This document shows positions 25,983 through 35,037 of a DNA stretch of 38,658 nt, piece by piece. The position numbers and the translations under genes were made by a program. Every line of letters starts with the position of its first letter. Positions within the stretch are counted from its first letter, which is position 1. The stretch is from Westiellopsis prolifica IICB1 (GTDB lineage: Bacteria; Cyanobacteriota; Cyanobacteriia; Cyanobacteriales; Nostocaceae), in contig NZ_NAPS01000003.1 of NCBI RefSeq assembly GCF_004323185.1, positions 341,747-380,404 on the forward strand, written 5' to 3'. Below the pieces are notes generated by a model. The model saw nothing but the letters and a program-made list of their open reading frames with translations. It made no database searches and had not been told where the DNA came from.

Positions 25983-26612
25983 ATGGCAGCTACAACTTTT
26001 AAGAGTAAGGGAAAAATAGGTGTACTCATTGAGGAACACTTTGATGAAATAGAGTTTCGCGCATTTAACAAATTCTTCCCTGCAAATGGATATGAGCTAG
26101 AGTACATATCCCATCTTTGGAACCAAAAGGAATTAACCTTTAAGGGTATTGACTTAACGGAAGAAGTCACAGTTATAGTAGAAGTGAATGACATTGAACC
26201 GACTGATTATCAAGGTATCATTCTCATCGGTGCATATGCAATGGATCGTCTTCGTTATGAAGAGCATCATAAAGAAGGTCAACCCAATCAAGCTCCCGCC
26301 GTTAAATTTCTCCGAAAAGCTGTAAAAGCTATGGATACTGGCAGGTTAAAGATTGGAACAATCTGCCATAGTCTTTGGCTATTTTGTGCAGATCCAGAAC
26401 TCCTTAAGAATCGTGAGGTCACCTGTGCCCATAACATTATTTGTGATGTCCAAAACGCCGGAGGTATCGTTGTCTTCGATGGTAATGGAACCAAGAACTT
26501 ACATATTCATGGTAATTTAATCACAGCTAAGCATCCTAATGTTGTTGCGGAATTTATGGACATCTTTTTAAAGGTAATTAACGAGCAGCAATTGCAGATA
26601 GTGAACAAATAG
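25983..26612 (+). CDS. DJ-1/PfpI family protein
   Basis: 209 aa from the ATG at 25983, which has GAGG upstream and gives a normal family N-terminus (KGKIGVLIEEHFDEIEF). An in-frame ATG at 25914 overlapping the preceding stop would add 23 residues (232 aa) and cannot be excluded. The nucleophile elbow IGTICHSLWLF places Cys128 next to His129, and Glu17/Glu18 can supply the acidic partner, as in DJ-1, Hsp31 and PfpI. Activities in the family include glyoxalase III (methylglyoxal to lactate), deglycase, amidase and protease. With a strong sugar-catabolic neighbourhood, carbonyl (glyoxal or methylglyoxal) detoxification is the most natural guess. Confidence 0.88.
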   Translation: MAATTFKSKGKIGVLIEEHFDEIEFRAFNKFFPANGYELEYISHLWNQKELTFKGIDLTEEVTVIVEVNDIEPTDYQGIILIGAYAMDRLRYEEHHKEGQPNQAPAVKFLRKAVKAMDTGRLKIGTICHSLWLFCADPELLKNREVTCAHNIICDVQNAGGIVVFDGNGTKNLHIHGNLITAKHPNVVAEFMDIFLKVINEQQLQIVNK

Positions 26613-26744
26613 AAAATCACGACCAAGAAATAAAGCTTTTTAGGTGTGAAAAAAATTACTCCCTTGGTTTCACTTCAAAACCTGAGTTAACGATCTAATT
26701 CTAGAGTGGCTAATTAGCAGAAGATCAGGATAAAACCTGTAGTC

Positions 26745-26999
26745 ATGACTCAAATACTGAATTCTTTATCTTTCGGTCAGCCCAACAAAATTCTCTGCAG
26801 TTATACTAATGCCACTAGTCAGATTCAAATTGCTCGGATCGCGAACATTCCCAGTTGGTACTTTGAGCGAGTTATTTTTCCTAGACAACATCTTTTGTTT
26901 GAAGCGCCAGTGGATGGTCAACTGGAAATTCATACGGCTACGGAGATCTGTGCAATTTTATCAGATAGGATATTGTGCAAAGATCTATGCATCAACTAA
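26745..26999 (+). CDS. DUF1830 family protein
   Basis: 84 aa. It has the recognisable DUF1830 core, ILCSYTNATSQIQIARIAN then IPSWYFERVIFPRQHLLFEA and ELEIHT, a small family I know mainly from cyanobacteria. The predicted fold is a small beta-rich domain with no catalytic residues visible, and the function is unknown. It sits 132 bp after the DJ-1 gene and 224 bp before glgX on the same strand. No strong ribosome site precedes the ATG. Confidence 0.8.
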   Translation: MTQILNSLSFGQPNKILCSYTNATSQIQIARIANIPSWYFERVIFPRQHLLFEAPVDGQLEIHTATEICAILSDRILCKDLCIN

Positions 27000-27223
27000 G
27001 AGATTACTCTTTGACTCTTGTTTCGAGTAAAGAGTATCTAAACTGAATAAACGTAGGAGACAGAAGGAGGATACATAAATTCAGATAGATAATTTTATAG
27101 AAAGAAAGTAGTCGTTTCTCAAGGCTACTCATTCACAGAGAGTGTCACAAATAAATATTGGGTATCTTATAAATTCCCAATTATCTTTTGTTTCCAAAAT
27201 ACCTAGAGCTAAAAAAGAGTACA

Positions 27224-29344
27224 ATGACTGTAACACCAGCTAAATTACACATAGAACTAGCTACGAAAAAGTACGAAGTAGAAGTGGGACGCACACATCC
27301 GTTGGGTGCAACACCTTATAAAGATGGAGTAAATTTTTCCATCTTTTCAGAACATGCAACATCTATCGAACTCTTATTGTTTGAACAGCCTAATGATCCA
27401 AAACCAATCCAGACTATTAAATTAGACCCAAGGAAAAATAAAACTTTTCACTTTTGGCATATCTATGTAAAAGGGTTAAAACCTGGAACTGGTTACGCCT
27501 ATCGAGTTGATGGTCCTCAAGATTTACATCAAGTAGGACATCGTTTTAACAAAAATAAGGTATTACTTGATCCTTATTCTAGAGGAAATGCCAATGCTCT
27601 TTGGAACCGTATTGATGCTTTAGGTTCAAAAGACAATCTAAGCACCTCAATGCGTAGTGTAGTCATTGATACATCTGATTACGATTGGGAAGGCGATCGC
27701 CCTCTCAATCGCCCCATGAGTGATACTGTTATTTATGAGTTACATGTTGGCGGATTTACTAAGTCACCTTCCTCTGGCTGCCAATATAAAAATACTTTCT
27801 CTGGAGTCATTGAGAAGATTCCTTACTTGAAAAAACTAGGTATAACGGCTGTTGAACTTTTACCAATATTTGATTTTGATGAAAAGGAAGTTGTTCGAGA
27901 AGTTAACGGTATACCCTTGAAAGATTACTGGGGATACAATCCCCACAGTTTCTTTGCACCTGAAGTTTCTTATTGTTATTCTCCTGAGGAGAAAAACCCG
28001 ATTAACGAGTTTCGGGATATGGTTAAGGCATTGCATAAAGCTGGGATTGAGGTGATTTTGGATGTAGTCTTTAACCACACCAGTGAAGGTAACCATCAGG
28101 GTCCAACTATTAACTTCAAAGGTATCGCAAATAGTACTTACTATCACCTCGTAGCTTGGGATAAGCAGTATTACATGGATTACTCCGGGTGCGGAAATAC
28201 ATTCAACTGCAATCACCCAATTGCAGAAAAGTTAATTGTGGAGTGCCTGGAATTCTGGGTTAAAGAAATGCACGTGGATGGTTTTCGGTTTGATGAAGGG
28301 TCTATCTTATCCCGTGGGCAGGATGGAGTACCTATGATTCATCCACCGGTGGTTTGGCACATTGAAACATCTGCTACCTTAGCTGAAACCAAAATTATTG
28401 CTGAAGCTTGGGATGCTGGTGGACTGTATCAAATTGGTTACTTTCCTGGCTATCGTTGGGCAGAATGGAATGGGCGCTTCCGTGATGATATTCGGGGCTT
28501 TGTTAAAGGAGATCCAGGACTGGTTGGGGCAGTTGCTGCACGTATTGCTGGAAGTGCTGATCTGTATCAAGAAACAGGGCATTTACCGATTAATAGTATT
28601 AATTTTGTAACTTGTCATGATGGATTTACCCTTAATGATTTAGTTTCGTATAACGATAAACACAATGAAGCTAATGGTGAAAATAACCAAGATGGTATCA
28701 GTGACAATTTGAGTTGGAATTGTGGTGTTGAAGGAGAGACTAATGATCCAATCATTGACAGATTGCGACAGAAACAGATTAAGAACTTTGCAGCTATTCT
28801 TATGCTTTCTCAAGGCGTTCCAATGATATTAGCTGGTGACGAAGTCAGACGCACTCAAAAGGGAAACAATAACGCCTACTGCCAAGATAACGAGATTAGT
28901 TGGTTTGACTGGAATCTTGTAGAGAAGAACGCAGATATCTTCAGATTTTTCAAGTTGATGATTGACTTTCGTCAGTGCTACTGCCATCCTGGCTTACGTC
29001 GCAGTTATTTCTTCACTGGTGAAGTTAATGAACGTGGCCTAGCAGATATTTCTTGGCATGGTTGTAAGCTATTTAGCCCTGGTTGGAACGACCCTGATGC
29101 AAGAGTACTTGCATATACTCTAGGTGGGTTTGAAGGAAATGCAGATATTCACGTCATGTTTAATATGTACTGGGAAGATATGGAATTTGAAATTCCGTCT
29201 CTTGAAGATAGAAAATGGTACAAAGTGGTGGACACTGCTCTTGTTTCTCCTTTAGATATTGTGGAAAGAGGAAAAGAGGTTCTGGTGTCAAGTGATGTAT
29301 GTACTGTCACAAACCGTAGTATAGTCGTTCTCATTTCACAATAG
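27224..29344 (+). CDS. glgX: glycogen debranching enzyme (isoamylase-type, GH13)
   Basis: 706 aa from ATG 27224 (AAGAG upstream). The open frame begins 36 bp earlier at a TTG without ribosome site. An N-terminal CBM48-like domain (GATPYKDGVNFSIFSEHA) precedes the GH13 barrel with all four conserved regions: DVVFNHT, GFRFDEGS with nucleophile Asp357, IIAEAWDAGG with acid/base Glu394, and CHDGFTLNDL with Asp466. It hydrolyses alpha-1,6 branches of glycogen, releasing short chains that phosphorylase or maltodextrin enzymes can use. Cyanobacteria usually have another glgX, so this may be a stress-associated copy. It would supply glucose units to G6PDH encoded on the opposite strand. Confidence 0.93.
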   Translation: MTVTPAKLHIELATKKYEVEVGRTHPLGATPYKDGVNFSIFSEHATSIELLLFEQPNDPKPIQTIKLDPRKNKTFHFWHIYVKGLKPGTGYAYRVDGPQDLHQVGHRFNKNKVLLDPYSRGNANALWNRIDALGSKDNLSTSMRSVVIDTSDYDWEGDRPLNRPMSDTVIYELHVGGFTKSPSSGCQYKNTFSGVIEKIPYLKKLGITAVELLPIFDFDEKEVVREVNGIPLKDYWGYNPHSFFAPEVSYCYSPEEKNPINEFRDMVKALHKAGIEVILDVVFNHTSEGNHQGPTINFKGIANSTYYHLVAWDKQYYMDYSGCGNTFNCNHPIAEKLIVECLEFWVKEMHVDGFRFDEGSILSRGQDGVPMIHPPVVWHIETSATLAETKIIAEAWDAGGLYQIGYFPGYRWAEWNGRFRDDIRGFVKGDPGLVGAVAARIAGSADLYQETGHLPINSINFVTCHDGFTLNDLVSYNDKHNEANGENNQDGISDNLSWNCGVEGETNDPIIDRLRQKQIKNFAAILMLSQGVPMILAGDEVRRTQKGNNNAYCQDNEISWFDWNLVEKNADIFRFFKLMIDFRQCYCHPGLRRSYFFTGEVNERGLADISWHGCKLFSPGWNDPDARVLAYTLGGFEGNADIHVMFNMYWEDMEFEIPSLEDRKWYKVVDTALVSPLDIVERGKEVLVSSDVCTVTNRSIVVLISQ

Positions 29345-29455
29345 ACATCTGGTAAAAAAGACAATGAAAGCCTTGTGTAGTTAGGCTTGATACCTCATTT
29401 CTAGAGATATCTAAATAATTTCAATTAATTAGCTTCACTTTTAGGAGGAGATTTA

Positions 29456-31627
29456 ATGAACAATATAAATTTTTCATTTTCAGATATGATTGCTGGGTAT
29501 GTTACTGATTTTGACCCACATCAAGGAGCTTTTGGCACTTTTTCTCTTAAGACCTCAGATAGACGGCTCTTTGAAGTAGCATTGACTTCAACTACCTATG
29601 CCGAACTAATACGCAATCTAGGAGAACCTTACTACGATTGCACTAGCCAGATGAAAACAATGCTTGTCCCAGATCGGTATCTTTTTGCCTATGGCATTTT
29701 TTATCATGAAGCAGGCGAACATAAATTAGAAGCTAAACATATAGTTTTTCTAGGTAGAACAGAAAATGAGTATATTTTTGAGAAGCAAGATTGGTGGATT
29801 AATCAGATAGGAAGTCTTGCCAATTTTTACCTAAAAGCCCAGTTTGAAGATGGCGAAATTGATTATCGAAAATATCGTACTGGTATTGGCTTGGTTGGTT
29901 CTAAGGAAGACAGTAATCGCCAAGAAACTGATACTATTTCTCGCTTAGTTTATGGTTTTGCCACAGCTTATATGATGACCGGGGATGAACGCTACCTAGA
30001 AGCTGCGGAAAAAGGTACTGAATACCTGCGTCAACATATGCGTTTTCTGGATGAGGGTGAAGGAATTTGCTATTGGTATCATGCCATTGACGTAAAGCCT
30101 GATGGCAGCGAACAGAAAATATTTTCCTCAGAATTTGGAGATGATTACGATGCTATTCCAGCTTACGAGCAGATTTATGCCCTAGCTGGCCCTACTCAAA
30201 CCTATCGAATAACTGGCGATCCTCGTATCATGAACGATATTGAGTTGACCGTTAATCTTTTTAACAAGTATTTCCTGGATAAAACGGACAAAGGAGGATT
30301 TTTCTCCCATATTGACCCAATTACTCTTAGTCCTCATTCTCAGTCTTTAGGTCATAACCGCGCCAAAAAGAATTGGAATTCGGTAGGTGATCATGCACCG
30401 GCCTATTTGATCAACCTTTGGCTAGCAACTGGTGAAGAGAAATATGCTGACTTCCTTGAGTACACATTTGATACGATTGAAAAGCATTTTCCGGATTATG
30501 ACCATAGTCCATTTGTTCAAGAACGTTTTGATGAAAATTGGGGTCATGATACGACTTGGGGGTGGCAACAGAATCGAGCTGTTGTAGGTCACAACCTGAA
30601 AATTGCCTGGAACTTGATGCGGATGAACCACTTGAAACAAAAAGAAAAGTATGTTGCTCTGGCCGAAAAGATTGCAGAAATTATGCCGGCAGTTGGCAGC
30701 GACCAGCAGCGTGGTGGGTGGTACGACGTATTAGAGCGTGATTTAGAACCAGATCAGAAGATACACCGTTTTGTTTGGCATGATCGCAAAGCATGGTGGC
30801 AGCAGGAACAGGCTATTTTAGCCTATCTGATTTTGACTGGTTCACTTGAGAATCCTGAGTATCGACAGTTGGCACGTGAGTCATCGGCTTTCTATAATGC
30901 TTGGTTCCTTGACTACCAAGCTGGGGGTGTCTACTTTAATGTTTTGGCCAATGGACTTCCCTACTTACTGGGAACAGAGCGAGGCAAAGGCAGCCATTCC
31001 ATGAGTGGCTACCACTCTTTTGAATTAGCCTACTTAGCTACAGTTTATACAAACTTATTAATTACTAAGCAGCCAATGGATTTGTTCTTCAAGCCAAAAC
31101 CAGGTGGGTTTAAGGACAATGTTCTGCGGGTTGCACCAGATATTCTCCCGCCTGGTAGTGTACGTATTAGCGAAGTATGGATCAACGGACAAAAGCATTC
31201 TGATTTTGATGCTGAAAGTTTAGCAGTTAAACTACCATCTTCTCAAGACGAATTGAAAGTTCGAGTGAGACTTCTTCCCACACAGGTGTTCTTTGACGCA
31301 ACACAATTGGAAACTATTAATGGTATTGCCAAGATATCCTTAAGTGGATTACTGGATGCAGATGGTGTAAAACGTCTTCAGGAAGAGTTTGCTAAGGTAA
31401 CACAAAAGCCACTCAAACGTCTTGTCTTACTGGTACAAGATCTAGAATGTATAACTACTGCTGGTATGCGAGCGCTCATTTTCATCAAGCAAAAACTAGG
31501 TTCTGATGTGGAGTTGTATGTGGTTGGCGCACAAGTCCAGGTAGAGCATTTCCTAAGAATGAGTGCATTCTGTGAAGGTATAACACTGGTGAATGAGTAT
31601 GAAGCTATCGAACTAGCTAGCGTATAG
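29456..31627 (+). CDS. AGE-family (N-acylglucosamine 2-epimerase-like) protein fused to a STAS domain
   Basis: 723 aa with a strong GGAGGAG ribosome site. Residues 1-~120 form a beta-rich N-terminal domain of unknown type. Residues ~130-530 match the (alpha/alpha)6 barrel of AGE/cellobiose-epimerase-like proteins, with RFVWHDRKAWWQQEQAILAY carrying the typical H-x-x-K-x-W-W-x-x-x-E signature. A beta linker follows, and ~622-720 is a STAS (SpoIIAA-like) domain: LKRLVLLVQDLECITTAGM, then VELYVVGAQVQVEHFLRMS. At the site where anti-sigma antagonists are phosphorylated (DSSG) it has T667-T668-A-G, so Thr668 could replace the serine. The unusual fusion suggests that a sugar epimerase is either regulated by, or signals to, a partner-switching kinase. 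The sugar substrate is unknown. Confidence 0.8.
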   Translation: MNNINFSFSDMIAGYVTDFDPHQGAFGTFSLKTSDRRLFEVALTSTTYAELIRNLGEPYYDCTSQMKTMLVPDRYLFAYGIFYHEAGEHKLEAKHIVFLGRTENEYIFEKQDWWINQIGSLANFYLKAQFEDGEIDYRKYRTGIGLVGSKEDSNRQETDTISRLVYGFATAYMMTGDERYLEAAEKGTEYLRQHMRFLDEGEGICYWYHAIDVKPDGSEQKIFSSEFGDDYDAIPAYEQIYALAGPTQTYRITGDPRIMNDIELTVNLFNKYFLDKTDKGGFFSHIDPITLSPHSQSLGHNRAKKNWNSVGDHAPAYLINLWLATGEEKYADFLEYTFDTIEKHFPDYDHSPFVQERFDENWGHDTTWGWQQNRAVVGHNLKIAWNLMRMNHLKQKEKYVALAEKIAEIMPAVGSDQQRGGWYDVLERDLEPDQKIHRFVWHDRKAWWQQEQAILAYLILTGSLENPEYRQLARESSAFYNAWFLDYQAGGVYFNVLANGLPYLLGTERGKGSHSMSGYHSFELAYLATVYTNLLITKQPMDLFFKPKPGGFKDNVLRVAPDILPPGSVRISEVWINGQKHSDFDAESLAVKLPSSQDELKVRVRLLPTQVFFDATQLETINGIAKISLSGLLDADGVKRLQEEFAKVTQKPLKRLVLLVQDLECITTAGMRALIFIKQKLGSDVELYVVGAQVQVEHFLRMSAFCEGITLVNEYEAIELASV

Positions 31628-31650
31628 TTAATGTCCAAGTTGTGTTACCT

Positions 31651-31673
31651 AGCAAAGATGTCTTGCCAGACCA
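31651..31673 (-). repeat. solo TGGTCTGGCAA repeat terminus
   Basis: CAAAGATGTCTTGCCAGACCA matches, in the same orientation, the right end of the element at 15872-16021. No opposite terminus is seen in the 284-bp gap between the AGE-STAS and reductase genes, which otherwise holds only AT-rich sequence and the leader of the latter. Confidence 0.5.
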
Positions 31674-31911
31674 CTAGCTTAAAAATGGGTGTGGGGTGTG
31701 AGGGTGTAGAAAAAGTTATATTTTCATGCTCTCGTTGTGTGATTTATCACATAAACTTCTAGCTTAAAAACAGAGTAAAGGTAAAAGGGCAAAGGGAAGA
31801 ACTATTTTCATTCCCTCGTTGTGGGCGCGATCCTTCATAAGGACGAGCTACGCTAATGCCCCTGGGGTTCTATTTTGAAAATAGGGGAAAATTAACAAAT
31901 GAGGGAATATA

Positions 31912-33570
31912 ATGGCTAAACCTGTTCTAATTACAATAGATGACGACCCAGAAGTTTTACGGGCGATAGAGCGTGATTTACGCCGTGAATACGGCGAAAA
32001 CTTTCGGGTACTACGTGCTGAATCTGGTCAGATGGCTCTAGAGACACTGAGAAAACTGAAACTACGTAACCATCCAGTAGCTTTGTTGTTAGTGGATCAG
32101 CGGATGCCAAACATGACTGGTGTAGAATTTTTGGAACAGGCTATGGAAATCTTCCCAGATGCCAAACGTGCCTTACTTACGGCCTATGCTGACACTGATG
32201 AGGCTATCCGGGCTATCAATAAGGCTAAGATTGATTACTACTTGATGAAGCCGTGGACTCCTCCGGAACAAGGTTTGTTCCCGGTACTTAACGATTTACT
32301 TGAAATTTGGAAAAAAACCTTTCTCCCATCGTTTGAAGGTGTTCGGGTAATTGGCGATCGATGGTCACCCAAAACACACCAAGTGAAAGATTTTTTGGCA
32401 CGTAATCATATTCCTTACCAATGGTTGGACATTGAGTCAGAGGAAGGGCGCAAGTTGACTACAGACGTTTACTTAGGTGAACTAAAACTACCCTTGCTGC
32501 TCTTTCCTGACGGCTCACATCTTTTACAGCCAACAAACATCGAAATAGCTGAGAAAATTGGGCTGAAAATGCACGCCGAAATGCCATTTTATAATGTGAT
32601 TATTGTGGGTGGTGGTCCGGCTGGTTTAGCAGCAGCAGTGTATGCTGCTTCTGAAGGATTGCACACTGTCATGGTTGAAAAAGAAGCTCCAGGCGGACAG
32701 GCGGGAACTAGTTCCAGAATTGAGAATTATTTGGGTTTTCCGGTAGGATTATCTGGAGGGGATTTGGCTAGACGTGCTGTTGCACAAGCTCAGAAGTTTG
32801 GAGCAGAAATTCTTACACCACAGGAAGTAACTGGTCTTCGTATAGATGGTCAATATCGATATGTAACCCTAGCAGATGGCTCAGAACTAAGCAGTCATAC
32901 AGTAATTATTGCAACTGGTGTATCGTATCGCAGACTTAACGTGCCTGGTAGTGATATGCTAACCGGTGCTGGGGTATACTATGGAGCCGCAATGACCGAA
33001 ACGATGGCTTATCAAGGTGAAGACGTATTTATTGTTGGGGCAGGTAATTCGGCTGGACAGGCTGCTATGCATCTATCTAAATATGCCCGTTCAGTTACCC
33101 TTCTAGTACGTGGGGATTCACTCAAGAAAAGTATGTCTAAGTATCTAATCGATCAGATCGAAGAGACGAAGAACATTGTGGTAAAAGTGTTCACCGAAAT
33201 TACTCAAGTGTTCGGTAAAGATAAGCTTGAGGCAATAACTATTACCAATTCATTAACTCATGAGGTTGAAACTGTCTGTGCTTGCGCTCTTTTCACTTTT
33301 ATCGGTGCAACACCGCGTACAAGTTGGTTACAAGATATTGTAGAGAGAGATTCAAAGGGATACATTTTAACTGGTCCTGATGTTTTGCATGGTGAAACAT
33401 ATCCTAGAGGATGGACACTACCTCGATCGCCATATCTTCTTGAAACTAATATACCAGGAATTTTTGCAGTAGGTGATGTGCGCTACCAGTCAGTAAAGCG
33501 AGTTGCTTCAGCAGTGGGTGAAGGGTCGATCGCTATTCAATTCATACATCAATATCTCTCATCCTTGTAA
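31912..33570 (+). CDS. response-regulator receiver fused to thioredoxin-reductase-like flavoprotein
   Basis: 552 aa; GAGGGAA before the ATG. Residues 1-~125 are a receiver domain: acidic pocket Asp10-Asp12, phospho-acceptor Asp62 in LLLVDQRMPNMTG, and Lys113. Residues ~140-215 look like a thioredoxin/glutaredoxin-fold linker (VIGDRWSPKTHQVKDFLARN) without cysteines. From ~227 the chain is a low-Mr thioredoxin-reductase-type FAD/NADPH module: GGGPAG (233-238), GAGNSAG (376-382), and GIFAVGDVRYQS for FAD. At the redox-active CxxC site it reads GVYYGAAMTE; the only two cysteines of the whole protein are in TVCACA (~456). It therefore cannot reduce thioredoxin by the canonical route. It is 20 bp upstream of a histidine kinase, which presumably phosphorylates Asp62 and gates the flavoenzyme. 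Confidence 0.9.
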   Translation: MAKPVLITIDDDPEVLRAIERDLRREYGENFRVLRAESGQMALETLRKLKLRNHPVALLLVDQRMPNMTGVEFLEQAMEIFPDAKRALLTAYADTDEAIRAINKAKIDYYLMKPWTPPEQGLFPVLNDLLEIWKKTFLPSFEGVRVIGDRWSPKTHQVKDFLARNHIPYQWLDIESEEGRKLTTDVYLGELKLPLLLFPDGSHLLQPTNIEIAEKIGLKMHAEMPFYNVIIVGGGPAGLAAAVYAASEGLHTVMVEKEAPGGQAGTSSRIENYLGFPVGLSGGDLARRAVAQAQKFGAEILTPQEVTGLRIDGQYRYVTLADGSELSSHTVIIATGVSYRRLNVPGSDMLTGAGVYYGAAMTETMAYQGEDVFIVGAGNSAGQAAMHLSKYARSVTLLVRGDSLKKSMSKYLIDQIEETKNIVVKVFTEITQVFGKDKLEAITITNSLTHEVETVCACALFTFIGATPRTSWLQDIVERDSKGYILTGPDVLHGETYPRGWTLPRSPYLLETNIPGIFAVGDVRYQSVKRVASAVGEGSIAIQFIHQYLSSL

Positions 33571-33590
33571 AAACACTGTAGATTTTTGTC

Positions 33591-35015
33591 ATGCTTGATT
33601 TGTTACAAACAATACCCCTATTCAAAAACCTGACCGAAAATCAACTGATGTGTTTGATGAACGGCAGCAACATCCGGCTGAATCCAGGAGAATTACTATT
33701 TAAGCAAGGGGAACCTGCAAAATGCTTTTATGTGGTATTTGAAGGAGCAATCCGCCTAACACGAGAGATTAGTAATCAAGAAGTGATTTTAGCTACATAC
33801 GAAGCGGGTACATTTTTTGGTGAAGTTCCACTTCTTGCGGGTACACTTCATCTTGCAAGTGGACAAGCTGTGGGTCAGTGTCATATATATTGTTTGCACG
33901 AGGAAGAGTTCTGGCAGATGCTTATGTTCTGCCCGTCGGTGAGAAAAGCTGTTCTCGGTTTCATGGCAAGCCGAATGCAAGAGTTACAGATGTTATCTCA
34001 GCAACACGACAAACTCATTTCTTTAGGAACACTAGCAGCAGGTTTGGCTCATGAACTAGGTAATCCAACAGCAGCAGTACGTCGCGCAGCTGGACAGTTG
34101 CACGATATGGTGAACGTCTTACATAACCTCTCGCTTGAGTCTACCGAGCAACATCTCACTCCTGTTCAATTAGAGTACCTCCTGGATCTTAAGTGTAAAT
34201 CCATTGAACGGGTGATTCAAACCTGCGATTTTGATCCTTTAACTCAGCTCGATTTGGAAGATGAACTAACTGACTGGCTAGAATCATATGGTGTTGTTGA
34301 TGGGTGGAAATTTGTTCCTACCCTAGTTGCGGCAGGAATTAAGGCTCAACAGTTAGAAGTAATTGGCAAACATGTAAGTGTTAATACACTCAGTAGTGCA
34401 TTAACTTGGTTAGAAGCAACGCTGGCTATGGCAAGTGTATTAAATGTCCTCGACCAAGGCGTTACTCGCATCTCGGATCTTGTCAATGCTGTCAAAGCCT
34501 ACTCGTATATGGATCAGTCTCCACTCAAGGAGATAACTATTCATGAAGGGATAGAGAATACGCTGACTATTTTGAGCTACAAGCTCAGGAAGCATCGTAC
34601 CCAAGTGGTACGTGAGTATGAGCAAAATCTACCGACTATCGAAGCATATGGAAGCGCACTAAATCAAGTATGGACAAATTTGATTGACAATGCCATAGAC
34701 GCCTTGGGTGAAGGAGGAACAATCTGGATACGTACTTTTAGCGCTCAAGATTGCATTACGGTGGAAATTGCGGATAATGGGCCTGGTATTCCTCCTGAAA
34801 TTCAATCCCGAATTTTCGATCCGTTTTTCACAACTAAGAGTATTGGTGTAGGAACTGGACTAGGTCTAGAGATTGCTTATCGAATTGTAGTGGGTCAGCA
34901 TAACGGGCATATTCGCTGTTTCTCAAAGCCAGGTGACACACGTTTTCAAGTTAGTTTACCTCTCCACTCCTTCCAAGAAATAAACAGATTTAAAAGTGAA
35001 GCAATTCCTGCTTAA
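33591..35015 (+). CDS. soluble histidine kinase with cyclic-nucleotide-binding-like domain
   Basis: 474 aa, no membrane segment. Residues 1-~120 form a cNMP-binding fold with FFGEVPLLAG, but Leu88 stands where the phosphate-binding Arg of CAP-type domains belongs, so it likely senses something else or is a pure protein-protein module. The H-box LAAGLAHELGNPTAAV has His154. About 110 residues (~180-285, including DPLTQLDLEDELTDWLESYG) separate it from the second DHp helix (VTRISDLVNAVKAYSYMD), far more than in ordinary HisKA domains. The ATPase part is complete: N-box QVWTNLIDNAIDAL, ADNGPGIPPE (394-403), FFTTK, and GTGLGL (421-426). Its natural partner is the receiver-reductase encoded 20 bp upstream. 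Confidence 0.9.
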   Translation: MLDLLQTIPLFKNLTENQLMCLMNGSNIRLNPGELLFKQGEPAKCFYVVFEGAIRLTREISNQEVILATYEAGTFFGEVPLLAGTLHLASGQAVGQCHIYCLHEEEFWQMLMFCPSVRKAVLGFMASRMQELQMLSQQHDKLISLGTLAAGLAHELGNPTAAVRRAAGQLHDMVNVLHNLSLESTEQHLTPVQLEYLLDLKCKSIERVIQTCDFDPLTQLDLEDELTDWLESYGVVDGWKFVPTLVAAGIKAQQLEVIGKHVSVNTLSSALTWLEATLAMASVLNVLDQGVTRISDLVNAVKAYSYMDQSPLKEITIHEGIENTLTILSYKLRKHRTQVVREYEQNLPTIEAYGSALNQVWTNLIDNAIDALGEGGTIWIRTFSAQDCITVEIADNGPGIPPEIQSRIFDPFFTTKSIGVGTGLGLEIAYRIVVGQHNGHIRCFSKPGDTRFQVSLPLHSFQEINRFKSEAIPA

Positions 35016-35037
35016 AAGAAAACATAAAGGAGAATTA

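Noticed and set aside
27188-27223. Upstream TTG start for glgX
   Set aside because: No Shine-Dalgarno; the ATG at 27224 has AAGAG and gives the expected N-terminus.
31912-33570. Ordinary thioredoxin reductase (trxB)
   Set aside because: Receiver fusion and absence of the CxxC motif rule out the housekeeping enzyme.
33591-35015. Crp/Fnr transcription factor
   Set aside because: The cNMP-like fold is followed by a full histidine kinase core and no HTH.
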